A stretch of 64,000 nucleotides of DNA from Fusobacteria bacterium ZRK30 (lineage in GTDB: Bacteria; Fusobacteriota; Fusobacteriia; Fusobacteriales; Fusobacteriaceae). The stretch spans positions 744,001-808,000 of the forward strand of contig CP102404.1 of the NCBI GenBank assembly GCA_024628785.1. The letters are read 5' to 3'. How positions within the stretch are numbered: the stretch's first letter is position 1; each line of letters opens with the position of its first letter. The notes beneath the pieces are model-generated. The model ran no database searches. It was not told the DNA's origin and saw only the letters and a list, made by a program, of their open reading frames with translations. A program made the translations under genes and the position numbers. Of this stretch, positions 35,950-44,187 are shown one piece after another.

Positions 35950-38430
35950 ATGATGAGATTAGAAGTAGCTACAACAAAATATACTTTAAAATACATGTTT
36001 GGTGATATTAAAAGTATGAAACAGGCGTTAAAAGATTATGTAGAGCTTATAAGAAATGGAAAGGCATTTGAAGACTCCTACTGTGTAGCTCACTTTGAAC
36101 TTCAGGGAGAGCCTATTTCAATAGATTATTTTAAGGAGCATAAGGATCTAATTGAATACCTTGAGGAGAGTTCTCCTTTTTTCTTTATGAACTCCGATAG
36201 GGAAAATATTCAGGCATCAACTACAGGAGAAGCACTATTTTTCCTCTGTGCAGCAATGTATCCTGAGTTGGAAAATGATATGAAGGAAGCTTGTGAAGCC
36301 ATGGTTACTTTTTCAAGGAGACTCAATGACTCATCGTATATGTGGCTTACCTATGAGAGTCCCTTTGGTGTAGAACCTCTTCAGATTACAGCTACAAAAT
36401 ATCCGAGATATGGATACCTTCTAGCAAGTTTTTTGATTCCCTACTGGGATGATGAACATATGCCAGATGCTCTTTTTTCTTTAGGAAACTGGGCTCATAA
36501 ATTGGGAATTACAGAGGATACTCTCAAGGCATACTGCTACTGTGATAATTTAAGAGCAAGGCAAAATATGCTTGGGTATGATACCTGGGAAGGTGGGGTT
36601 GACCAGGCTATCGAAGGAAGTAAATTTGATCTTTTGACTCACTTTAGGGAGAAGCCTGAGGAGTATGAAAAATTTAAAAACATACTGGTGAAGAGGTATA
36701 GAGAGATGCCTCACATCCACTACAGTAATGACGAGTATGACATGAATCCTACAAGAAACCTTGTTATCGAAATCCTCTACCTTGAACATCCTTACAACAC
36801 TTGGAAGGATGACCATGATATGGATCATTGGCTTACCAATAGATTTATAGATAATCAAGCTAGTGAGGCCATTATTGAACTGGAGGAATATATAGAAAAA
36901 AAATTAGAAAGACCTATCACTTCCCTTGAAGAAGTACACTCTCAATTTGCTGAGCAGGAAACTTTCAAAGCTATATTAGCTCAAGCTTATAAAAATCAAA
37001 TTAAAAATAAAAAAATAATGTATTGTGGTATAAATATTACCTCTAAAACTGAGGAACTACTCTTATTAAACCTTCATAACAATGGATTATCTTCTGAAAT
37101 AACAAAAGAATCCTTAAGCCATATAAAGAAATTTAAAAATCATAATAGTTGTACCAATTTTGACAGTTCAATATTGAAATATTGTAAAAATATAAAAGAG
37201 CTTGATTTGACAGGGGCTTATTTCTTGGAAAATTTTAGTTTTTTAAAAAAACTAAAAAAATTAGAAATATTGAACCTTACTCGGTGTAATATCTCTAGTG
37301 TACGACTATTATTCAAGCTTAAAAGATTAAAAATTGTGTGTATTTCTGAAAATAATAAAATTTCAAATAAATGGATTCAAATATTAAAAGAAAATATTCC
37401 AGAGGTTTTTTATCTCCCTCCTAAAACAAAAATTTTAAGTGGGGGCTCTCTATTACAAATTCAGAATGATACTTTTGATAAAACAAATAGTAAACTTTAT
37501 GACGCAAATGGTTATTTAATTACTGAAAGTGTTAGTTATTATGGAAGTAATAGTGAAAACAAAATAATACATAAAAGAGTTAATCTAGACGACGATTTAG
37601 TTAAACAGTTAAATATAAAGGAAAGCGGATACTATTCAAATGGAAAAATTAAATATAGAGGAAATTTTATAAATTCTGAACCTGAAGGTGTTTGGAAGTG
37701 GTACTATGAAAACGGTGTAATTAATCAAAAGTCTAGATATGAAAATGGTGTGACAAGAGGAACGATTAAAAAATTTGATGAAACTGGGAGGATGCTAGCT
37801 TTAGATTTGCTTAACCCGTACAAAAATTTGGGTGATATGGATGGACTAATTGAGATTAGTAGTATTTCATTTTCATCCCCTGAACTGATAGCATTAGACC
37901 CCTTAATACACCTTGCAGGAGAAGACGAAGATGTTTTGTTTGGTTCTCGTTTTGAAGATTCTATTGATGAGAAATTGTTTTATAAAGTTTTTGTAAAAAA
38001 AGAAGGAAGAAATATTGAAAGGATAAAGATAATCTCTGAAAAAGAACTATCACCTCAATCTTTAATCTATCAGTTAGCTTGTAGAGAAAGTGATGAAATC
38101 TCTAGTTTAGATAGAGATTTAGGGGAATATCTAGGTATTCCTATTGATACAGGAACATTTTGCATAGGAGATCAAGAGTCGATGGAAAGAGCTCAGACAT
38201 TTTTTGAAGCGAGATCGAATGAAGATCTGGAATTCGAAATTTACGATGACTATTTTTATTCAATATTAGAAAAAGAAGAGATAATAATTTGGAATATTCC
38301 AGATACAAAAAACAAAATACTTATTTGCAATACTGGATGTGGAGACGGGAATTTCCCTGTTTATTTTGGGTATAATACAAAAGGAAACATCAAGAGTATT
38401 GATATTTTATTTATGAATATTTATCAATAG
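35950..38430 (+). CDS. Chimeric immunity-type protein: helical domain, LRR, MORN, DUF4241-like
   Basis: One 826-residue frame joins four parts. Residues 1-335 are an aromatic helical domain of unknown family (SPFFFMNSDRENIQASTTGE). Residues ~380-485 are leucine-rich repeats (NIKELDLTGAYFLENFSFLK). Residues ~560-615 are YwqK/MORN units (GYYSNGKIKYRGNF, GVWKWYYENGV). Residues ~635-826 resemble DUF4241, ending GDGNFPVYFGYNTKGNIKSI. The last three occur separately in immunity or antitoxin proteins. GGAGG precedes ATG 35950. The frame is intact throughout, so the fusion seems genuine. Confidence 0.8.
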   Translation: MMRLEVATTKYTLKYMFGDIKSMKQALKDYVELIRNGKAFEDSYCVAHFELQGEPISIDYFKEHKDLIEYLEESSPFFFMNSDRENIQASTTGEALFFLCAAMYPELENDMKEACEAMVTFSRRLNDSSYMWLTYESPFGVEPLQITATKYPRYGYLLASFLIPYWDDEHMPDALFSLGNWAHKLGITEDTLKAYCYCDNLRARQNMLGYDTWEGGVDQAIEGSKFDLLTHFREKPEEYEKFKNILVKRYREMPHIHYSNDEYDMNPTRNLVIEILYLEHPYNTWKDDHDMDHWLTNRFIDNQASEAIIELEEYIEKKLERPITSLEEVHSQFAEQETFKAILAQAYKNQIKNKKIMYCGINITSKTEELLLLNLHNNGLSSEITKESLSHIKKFKNHNSCTNFDSSILKYCKNIKELDLTGAYFLENFSFLKKLKKLEILNLTRCNISSVRLLFKLKRLKIVCISENNKISNKWIQILKENIPEVFYLPPKTKILSGGSLLQIQNDTFDKTNSKLYDANGYLITESVSYYGSNSENKIIHKRVNLDDDLVKQLNIKESGYYSNGKIKYRGNFINSEPEGVWKWYYENGVINQKSRYENGVTRGTIKKFDETGRMLALDLLNPYKNLGDMDGLIEISSISFSSPELIALDPLIHLAGEDEDVLFGSRFEDSIDEKLFYKVFVKKEGRNIERIKIISEKELSPQSLIYQLACRESDEISSLDRDLGEYLGIPIDTGTFCIGDQESMERAQTFFEARSNEDLEFEIYDDYFYSILEKEEIIIWNIPDTKNKILICNTGCGDGNFPVYFGYNTKGNIKSIDILFMNIYQ

Positions 38431-38431
38431 G

Positions 38432-38587
38432 AGCTTTCGAAAAGATACAGATGTTTTCGTGGAAATAATTGAGTATGCTGATTCATCGATAAATATTGTA
38501 TATCGTGTTTGGTGTAACACCTCTGATTACTGGGATGTTTATTTCCAATCTATGAAAATGGCAAAAGTTGAATTTGATAAAGAGTGA
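38432..38587 (+). pseudogene. MscS mechanosensitive channel, C-terminal relic 1
   Basis: An open fragment without a start reads EIIEYADSSINIVYRVWCNT, then SDYWDVYFQSMKMAKVEFDK and a stop. The NTSDYW block is typical of the cytoplasmic C-terminus of small MscS channels. A related relic lies at 39502-39745. Confidence 0.7.
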
Positions 38588-38710
38588 CTATAACTTTTAT
38601 GACTACATATCCTAATTTTTAATAAAATATCAAAAGAATTCTTAAAAAATATTAATTTTTTACCATTAATATGTTATTATAAATGAAAAATTAATTTAAA
38701 GGAGCTAAGT

Positions 38711-39355
38711 ATGGACGATAAAAAGAAGTTTTTATTTTATAATTTATTAACAAATAAAGAAAAAGAAAGTTTGAAAATAAAAAACTATAAAAAAGGCGAG
38801 GTTTTAACTTATTTTGAAAAAATACATAAATTTTACTTCATTCTAGATGGTGAAGTTAGAATTTTTAAAAATCTCGATAAGATGTTACTAGCATCTGTTT
38901 CAAGATTAACAAGGGGATACTTGGTTGGGTTATTAAGATTTCTAACAGGAAAAGGAATAAATGATGAAGCAGTAGTCTTAAGTGAGACTTTAAAAGTGAT
39001 TGAAATAGAATATGATATAGTTAAAAGATTAAAAGATGAGAGTATTGAATTCAATAGTTATTTAATCAATTTAGTTGTAAAACGTAGTATGGAAACTATA
39101 GATGTTTTAACAATAAAAAATTTTTCTGGGATTAAAGGTATAATTGCTTATAATCTAATAAAATATTCAATAGATGGCTACTTATATATTGAAAACTATG
39201 ATGAGATTATTAAATATTTAAATATTAGTCATAATGGGTTTTATAGTACGTTGAATAAGCTTGTCAAAGATAAATTAATAGAAAAATCAAAGAATAGTAT
39301 AAAAATTTTGGATTTCCAAGGTCTTAAAGATATTTACAAAGATTTCTTATATTAA
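38711..39355 (+). CDS. Crp-like regulator, paralogue 1
   Basis: A 214-residue protein with a cNMP-binding-type beta roll (residues ~10-115), a connecting helix and a short C-terminal HTH (IIKYLNISHNGFYSTLNKLV). The canonical cyclic-nucleotide phosphate pocket is not evident, so the ligand may differ. AAAGGAG precedes ATG 38711. Two close paralogues follow at 39831 and 43334. MscS relics precede this gene and the second copy, so a crp-mscS unit was duplicated. Confidence 0.85.
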   Translation: MDDKKKFLFYNLLTNKEKESLKIKNYKKGEVLTYFEKIHKFYFILDGEVRIFKNLDKMLLASVSRLTRGYLVGLLRFLTGKGINDEAVVLSETLKVIEIEYDIVKRLKDESIEFNSYLINLVVKRSMETIDVLTIKNFSGIKGIIAYNLIKYSIDGYLYIENYDEIIKYLNISHNGFYSTLNKLVKDKLIEKSKNSIKILDFQGLKDIYKDFLY

Positions 39356-39501
39356 TGACTATTCTATTTTCGATATTCTAAATAATTTTATATTTTCTAG
39401 GCTCTCTTACATTAATAACTGAGATTGTTGTATGAAAGTAATTAAGAGAGGGATTTTATGTCTAAAAAAAGAGTATTAATTATCCCTTTTAAACTTTTAT
39501 G

Positions 39502-39745
39502 AACTATTCTAAAATTCCAATAAGAAGGATAAGTATCGCCTTGATTGTATTATTTATAGTAAAGGCAGTATTGGTTGGGACAGCCAGAGCACAAGAAAAT
39601 TTTTTTAGAAGGTTGAGATATTTTATGGAAATAATTGAGTACGCGGATTCAACGGTAAACACTGTATACAGTGTTTAGTACAATATTTTTTTATTATTGG
39701 GATGTATATTTTCAATCTATGAAAACGGCAAAAGTTGAAATTTAG
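39502..39745 (+). pseudogene. MscS relic 2
   Basis: NYSKIPIRRISIALIV, FMEIIEYADSTVNTVYSV and, after a stop and frameshift, YYWDVYFQSMKTAKVEI repeat parts of relic 1 and a more upstream MscS segment (NYSKxPxRR). The bases from 39356 to here hold only a possible 14-codon frame (39460) and nothing else I can support. Confidence 0.65.
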
Positions 39746-39830
39746 AAACTAGAAGTTTCTAAATTAAACCTAATAAATGGATATTCATATAAATAATAAT
39801 AAAAAATTATTAAAATTAAAGGAGCAAACT

Positions 39831-40475
39831 ATGGACGAAAGAGAAAAATTTTTATTTTACAATTTATTAACAGACAAAGAAAAAGAAAGTTTAAAATTAA
39901 AAGTTTATGAAAAAGGAGAGATTTTAGTTTCTTTTGAAAATATACAAAAGTATTATTTCATCCTAGATGGTAAGATCAAACTTTTTAAAAATTTAGATAG
40001 ATTAAAATTAATGGGAGTTTCAATATTATCTAAGGGATATATAGTGGGAATATTGGAGATTTTAACAGAAAAAAAATGGACTGGCGACGCTATAGTTACA
40101 ACAGATATTCTAAAAGTGATTGAAATTGATCCTAATATAATTAAAAGGTTAAAAGAAGAAAGTATTGAATTTAATAGCTATGTACTAGATTTAGCTGTGA
40201 AACGTGGGATGGAGACTGTAGAGGCTTTAACAGTAAAAAATTTTTCTGGAATTAAAGGAATAATTGCTTACTATTTAATTAGATGCTCTGAAAATGGATA
40301 TTTATACATAGAAAGTTATGATGAAGTTATTGATTATTTAAATATTAGTCATAATGGTTTTTATAGTACGCTAAATAAGCTTGTTAAAGATAAATTAATA
40401 GAAAAATCAAAAAATAGTATAAAAATTTTAGATGCTCAAAAGCTTAAAGAACTTTATATGGGATTTTTAAATTAA
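39831..40475 (+). CDS. Crp-like regulator, paralogue 2
   Basis: AAAGGAGC before ATG 39831 fixes the start; an in-frame ATG at 39777 adds 18 unlikely residues. The 214-residue product aligns end to end with paralogue 1 (shared FLFYNLLT-KEKESLK, VKNFSGIKGIIAY and SHNGFYSTLNKLVKDKLIEK). The HTH region is almost identical between the two, so they should read the same operator, while the sensor halves have diverged. Confidence 0.85.
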   Translation: MDEREKFLFYNLLTDKEKESLKLKVYEKGEILVSFENIQKYYFILDGKIKLFKNLDRLKLMGVSILSKGYIVGILEILTEKKWTGDAIVTTDILKVIEIDPNIIKRLKEESIEFNSYVLDLAVKRGMETVEALTVKNFSGIKGIIAYYLIRCSENGYLYIESYDEVIDYLNISHNGFYSTLNKLVKDKLIEKSKNSIKILDAQKLKELYMGFLN

Positions 40476-40560
40476 AAAATATTTAAATAGACTACAGTGA
40501 TATTATTATAAATTTTTTTGGCAACTTATATATATCTATTTTAAATTTTAATTATAAATA

Positions 40561-40599
40561 AAAAAAGCTTTCAGGAAATTATATTCTGAAGGCTTTTTT
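40561..40599. terminator. Terminator between crp paralogue 2 and the minus-strand zinc ribbon
   Basis: AAAAAAGCTTTCAG and CTGAAGGCTTTTTT form a stem with A and T flanks that suits convergent genes on both strands. Confidence 0.8.
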
Positions 40600-40622
40600 G
40601 TTTAGTTGGTCAATTATTCCTC

Positions 40623-40793
40623 TTAATTATAAGATTTTTGGAAACTGAGAAGAATTCCTCTATTCTGTGATGTCCTGTTTTTTTTACATCTTCTGCAAAT
40701 CTTATTATAAGGGACTCCGCAAGAGTCTACCTCTGTTTCGAATTCTCTTTTACATTTTAAACATTTTGTTTTTTTCTTTACTTTATTTCCCAT
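40623..40793 (-). CDS. Zinc-ribbon microprotein (56 residues)
   Basis: Minus-strand ATG 40791-40793 follows AAGGGAGA. The product has two CxxC knuckles (CLKCKREFETEVDSCGVPYN and ICRRCKK) and ends GILLSFQKSYN. It aligns with residues 68-116 of the protein at 16361, including FxTEVDSxGVPYxKIC and RGIL. All zinc ligands are kept, so it is probably functional. It is too short for default ORF cut-offs. Role unknown. A minus-strand TATAAT at 40973-40978 is a possible -10 element. Confidence 0.75.
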   Translation of the reverse strand: MGNKVKKKTKCLKCKREFETEVDSCGVPYNKICRRCKKNRTSQNRGILLSFQKSYN

Positions 40794-41030
40794 AAATATC
40801 TCCCTTCATAAATTACCAAAATATATATTTAAATAATCTTTATTTTCATATTTATAGATTATAATAAAATTTATTTTAAATATAACGACCGATAGTGATT
40901 GATTTTTTTCTTAAAATATGTAAGGCAATTAGATTTGTTAAAAATAAATGTAAAAACATAAAAACTTTAATTATATCATAAAATTAAAAATAAATAAATT
41001 CCAATGGTGAGTTTTAATTTTTTTTTGATT

Positions 41031-41039
41031 TGTTATAAT
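41031..41039 (+). promoter_or_regulatory. Extended -10 promoter of the OmpA-family gene
   Basis: TGTTATAAT gives an extended -10 (TG-N-TATAAT) about 84 bases before the start codon; no good -35 is present. The stretch 40800-41030 is otherwise empty AT-rich sequence. Confidence 0.45.
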
Positions 41040-41122
41040 TATTTCCTAATAGAATATTAATTTATTTTAATTTTTCTAATAGATATAACTTTAACATTAA
41101 AACAACTATGAGGAGGAAAAAA

Positions 41123-42169
41123 ATGAAAAAAATATCAATCTTATTAGCAGCTTTAGTTATTACTGGAGTTTCTTATGGAGCACAACTAGAATTAAAAGGT
41201 GGATTTGAGCCTTGGAGAGAAGGAAATAACTCATCTTCAAGTTTTGATCAAGGCGGGAGTTTAGGAGCAGAGCTATTATTTAATGCAGAAAATAGTCCAT
41301 TTGATTATGGTATAGGAATGGAGTGGAAATCTGAATTTTCTGGAGGAGAAAATAATGTGTTAGGTGAAACAAAAAGTAATGCATTTCCTGTATATTTAAC
41401 TGGTAAATATGGAATAGGAGAAGATTTATTTTATTTAGTAGGTAGAGCTGGATGGGCTATGTATGATACTTCTGAATCTATTGATGGGTTTTATGGAGCT
41501 GTAGGAGTTGGAAAACAATTCGGTCACTTTACTGTTGAAGCACTTTATGAATCTATGGATTTAAGCGGAAGTTCTCATATGTATTCAGGTGATAGAGTTA
41601 ACTTGGCATCAATCAAATTCGGTTATAAATTTGGTGAAAATAAGAGAGATGTAATCTCAAGAGAAAAAGAAGAAGCGCTAAAAGCAGAGTATGAAAAACA
41701 ACAAGCTGAAGAAGCTGCTAAAATAGCTGAAGAAAATAAAGCAAAGGAAGAAGCTGCTGCTTTGGAGAATGAAAAGGCTTTAGAAAATATTGCTAATGAA
41801 AATGAAAGAGCAGAAATCTTAAAAAAATATAATAACGTGATTGTTGCTGATGGTTATTCTATAAATAAAAATGTACCTATGAATGTTAATCAGGAATTTT
41901 TAGAAAATATTGCTAATGATTTATCAAATGAATCTGGGACTCTTACGGTTAGTGCTTATACAGATAATACAGGGTCAGAAGCAGCTAATTTAAGAATTTC
42001 TAAAAAAAGAGCTGATAAAGCTGCCGAAGCAATAAGAGAAGGAATCAATAATGAAAATATTGAAGTTATATCAGAAGGATTAGGAGAAACTAACTTTTTA
42101 AATGATAACTCTACTCTTGATAAAAGAAAAACTAATAGAAGAATAGAAGTTAATTTTATAGCTAAATAA
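41123..42169 (+). CDS. OmpA-family outer-membrane protein
   Basis: The in-frame ATG at 41108 overlaps the ribosome site AGGAGG, so ATG 41123 is used; 348 residues. A signal peptide (ISILLAALVITGVSYGAQ) is followed by an eight-strand barrel (residues ~20-180), an Ala/Glu-rich coiled segment (~190-240) and an OmpA peptidoglycan-binding domain (LTVSAYTDNTGSEAANLRIS, RRIEVNF). It links the outer membrane to the wall. The same barrel-OmpA arrangement explains the severed tail at 16060. Confidence 0.92.
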   Translation: MKKISILLAALVITGVSYGAQLELKGGFEPWREGNNSSSSFDQGGSLGAELLFNAENSPFDYGIGMEWKSEFSGGENNVLGETKSNAFPVYLTGKYGIGEDLFYLVGRAGWAMYDTSESIDGFYGAVGVGKQFGHFTVEALYESMDLSGSSHMYSGDRVNLASIKFGYKFGENKRDVISREKEEALKAEYEKQQAEEAAKIAEENKAKEEAAALENEKALENIANENERAEILKKYNNVIVADGYSINKNVPMNVNQEFLENIANDLSNESGTLTVSAYTDNTGSEAANLRISKKRADKAAEAIREGINNENIEVISEGLGETNFLNDNSTLDKRKTNRRIEVNFIAK

Positions 42170-42182
42170 TACAGGAGGAATA

Positions 42183-42572
42183 ATGAAAAAATTAATATTG
42201 ATTGCTTTATCTATTTTAACATTAGTAAGTTGCAATTCTAATCTAGATAAAGAAAAAAAATCAAGTATAAATGTAACTGCAACTTACCGTGAAAGGATAG
42301 CATTATTACCTGGAGCTAAAGTTATAGCGACACTAGAGGATGTTTCTAAAGCCGATGCTCCTAGTGTTGAAATAGCAAAACAAGAGTTACCGGCGGGGAA
42401 TCTTCCTTATAAATTAACGTTAGATTTTTCTGAAAAAGATATTATTGAAAACCATAGATACAACGTAAGAGTTAAGGTTATGAAAGATGAAAAATTAATT
42501 TTTACATCAACAGATTCATACGATCCATTTAAAGAAGATGAAAAGGTAATTATATTGAAAAAAACAAAATAA
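42183..42572 (+). CDS. YbaY-family lipoprotein
   Basis: A 129-residue lipoprotein with lipobox LTLVSCNS (Cys near 18). The mature part carries the YbaY pattern: YRERIALLPGAKVIATLEDV, SKADAP and a C-terminal YNVRVKVMKDEKLIF strand. YbaY-type domains resemble pilotin/YscW folds that assist outer-membrane assembly. AGGAGG precedes ATG 42183, 13 bases after the OmpA gene, so the two form an operon. Confidence 0.85.
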   Translation: MKKLILIALSILTLVSCNSNLDKEKKSSINVTATYRERIALLPGAKVIATLEDVSKADAPSVEIAKQELPAGNLPYKLTLDFSEKDIIENHRYNVRVKVMKDEKLIFTSTDSYDPFKEDEKVIILKKTK

Positions 42573-42606
42573 TGTAAAAGATAAGATGGATAATTAATTT
42601 AAATTG

Positions 42607-42656
42607 AAACCCATGGAGTAGGATACTAAATGAAAGTACCTGTCCCATGGGTTTTT
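42607..42656 (+). terminator. Terminator of the OmpA-YbaY operon
   Basis: AAACCCATGG and CCATGGGTTT close a hairpin with a ~28-base loop and are followed by T's. Confidence 0.75.
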
Positions 42657-42683
42657 GATAAAGAAATCAAATAAATTAATAGG

Positions 42684-42914
42684 AGAATTTGTATTTATGC
42701 AAAATATAAAAATTTAGATTCAACATTTAATACTTTAAGTCCAGGTAAAGTTAAAATAGACAGATATGATAATGACGACTTCTATGGAGATATCATGATT
42801 GGTGGAAGTTATGAGACCTAAGATTCATTAAAATTATATACAAAAGTAGGATATAGAATAGGTAATGATTCAGATGGTCCTATAGGGAACATTGGATTTA
42901 ATTATTTATTTTAA
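42684..42914 (+). pseudogene. Outer-membrane barrel C-terminus, relic
   Basis: A frame reads IYAKYKNLDSTFNTLSPG, DDFYGDIMIGGSYET, a TAA stop, then LKLYTKVGYRIGNDSDGPIG and NIGFNYLF. Alternating strands and a terminal Phe are typical of an autotransporter barrel end. The start is missing and one internal stop is present, so it is not functional. Confidence 0.7.
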
Positions 42915-42993
42915 AAATTATTGAGAAGGAAATTATTATAATTTCCTTCTAATTTTCTATTTTAGGAGATTAATATGAGAAAAGAAAAAACTT

Positions 42994-43098
42994 ATGGGAA
43001 AATACATTCTAAAAAATATAAAAAAAATTTTATTATTAGGAATATGGGATCTTTTAAAGGCTGTTATTATTAGTTTTGCTTTAATAATTATTTTGTGA
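42994..43098 (+). CDS. Possible 34-residue single-helix membrane peptide
   Basis: ATG 42994 opens a small frame (MGKYILKNIKKILLLGIW ... VIISFALIIIL) with a basic start and one hydrophobic helix. The ribosome site AGGAGA (42964-42969) is too far; it serves another short frame beginning at 42975. Either may be a relic. The rest of 42915-43333 shows no further gene. Confidence 0.25.
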   Translation: MGKYILKNIKKILLLGIWDLLKAVIISFALIIIL

Positions 43099-43333
43099 CT
43101 AATAACAGATTAGATAGAGAATTAAAAGTAAATAAAATAGTAATATTATAACATAATACGCATCAAAAAACAATCTCTATAGGTAGGGATGAAAAAAAAT
43201 AAAATTGTTACTATAAATAAGATTAAATTACAAAATAAGGAGAGGGTTTTTATTTATTTAAAAAATTATAACGCGTTGAAGGAAAAAAGGATAACAAAAA
43301 ACTATAAACGAATAAATATTAAAAGTTGAAATT

Positions 43334-43975
43334 ATGAAAGAAAAAGAAAAATTTCCATTTTATAACTTATTAACCCTTGAAGAAAAGAAAAGTTTAAAAA
43401 TAAAAACTTATGAAAAAAATGAAATTATAACTTTAATTGAAGAAGTAGATAAATTTTATTTTATATTAGAAGGAGAAGCTAGATTTTTTAAAAATTTAGA
43501 AAAAATTAGACTAGCTTCAGTTTCTATTCTTTCAGAAGGTTATATTATAGGGATAATGAAGTTTTTGAATGGAAAAGGGGCGGGAGATGTAGTAGTTACA
43601 ACAGATACTTTAAAAGCAATAAAATTAGATATTAGTATAGTTAAAAGGTTGCTAGAGGAAAGTGTAAGGTTTAGTAATTATGTTCTAAATATAGCTGCTA
43701 AACGGTGGATAGAAACTGTAGATGTAATGACTATAAGGAATTTTTCAGGAAACAAAGGAATTATAGCTTATTATTTAATAAAAAAGTCGAAAGAGGGATA
43801 TATATATATTGAAAATTATAATGAAGTAATAAATGGCTTAAACATCAGTGGGAATGGATTTTATTCTACTATAAATAAATTTATAAAGGATGGAATAATT
43901 GAAAAATCTGAAAATAGTATAAAAATATTAAATTATGAAAAGTTAAAGGGGTTTTATATAGATTACTTACATTGA
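43334..43975 (+). CDS. Crp-like regulator, paralogue 3
   Basis: A 213-residue protein aligned with the regulators at 38711 and 39831 (PFYNLLTLEEKKSLKIKTYE, NFSGNKGIIAYYLI). Its recognition helix differs: LNISGNGFYSTINKFI. The start ATG 43334 lacks a strong ribosome site, so its expression may be weak. It lies directly upstream of the c-di-GMP riboswitch and giant surface operon and is a candidate regulator of it. Confidence 0.83.
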   Translation: MKEKEKFPFYNLLTLEEKKSLKIKTYEKNEIITLIEEVDKFYFILEGEARFFKNLEKIRLASVSILSEGYIIGIMKFLNGKGAGDVVVTTDTLKAIKLDISIVKRLLEESVRFSNYVLNIAAKRWIETVDVMTIRNFSGNKGIIAYYLIKKSKEGYIYIENYNEVINGLNISGNGFYSTINKFIKDGIIEKSENSIKILNYEKLKGFYIDYLH

Positions 43976-44031
43976 TAGGTTTTTTATAAAAAATTAAATG
44001 GATCTCTTAATTAAGTAAATTTTAAAATATT

Positions 44032-44094
44032 AGCAAAGCAGGAGAAATCTTGTGGCGCAAAACTATAGGGCATTTAAAATGATAGTCAGTTGCA
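44032..44094 (+). ncRNA. Cyclic-di-GMP-I riboswitch (GEMM-I)
   Basis: The core follows the GEMM-I plan. GCAA (44033-44036) pairs with TTGC (44090-44093) as P1. GCAGGA-GAAA-TCTTGT is the P2 stem with the conserved GNRA tetraloop. GGCGCAAA is the linker, canonical GGACGCAAA. ACTAT/ATAGT is the perfect 5-bp P3 base, followed by the characteristic AGGG. ATAGTCAGTTGC corresponds to the receptor ATAGCCAGGTTGCC. A terminator overlaps its 3' end and the giant DUF11 gene follows. Based on motif reading; a covariance-model scan was not run. Confidence 0.85.
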
Positions 44095-44121
44095 GATCTT
44101 TTTTTAGATCTGTATTTTTTT
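44091..44121 (+). terminator. Terminator platform of the c-di-GMP riboswitch
   Basis: CAGATCT and AGATCTG form a 7-bp stem (9 with flanking TG/TA) followed by a T-run. Its 5' arm begins inside the P1 strand TTGC of the aptamer, so folding of one can affect the other. Ligand binding would then favour read-through, but the overlap is short and the direction is uncertain. Confidence 0.75.
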
Positions 44122-44187
44122 GAGATTTTAAATTGAATAAAGTTAGAAGAAGTATATTTTTTTAATTTATTTAGGAGGAAAATAGAA

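Noticed and set aside
16361-38430. Toxin genes partnering the immunity-type genes
   Set aside because: No Rhs, filamentous-haemagglutinin, LXG or PAAR-like sequence or nuclease toxin domain was seen between the genes.
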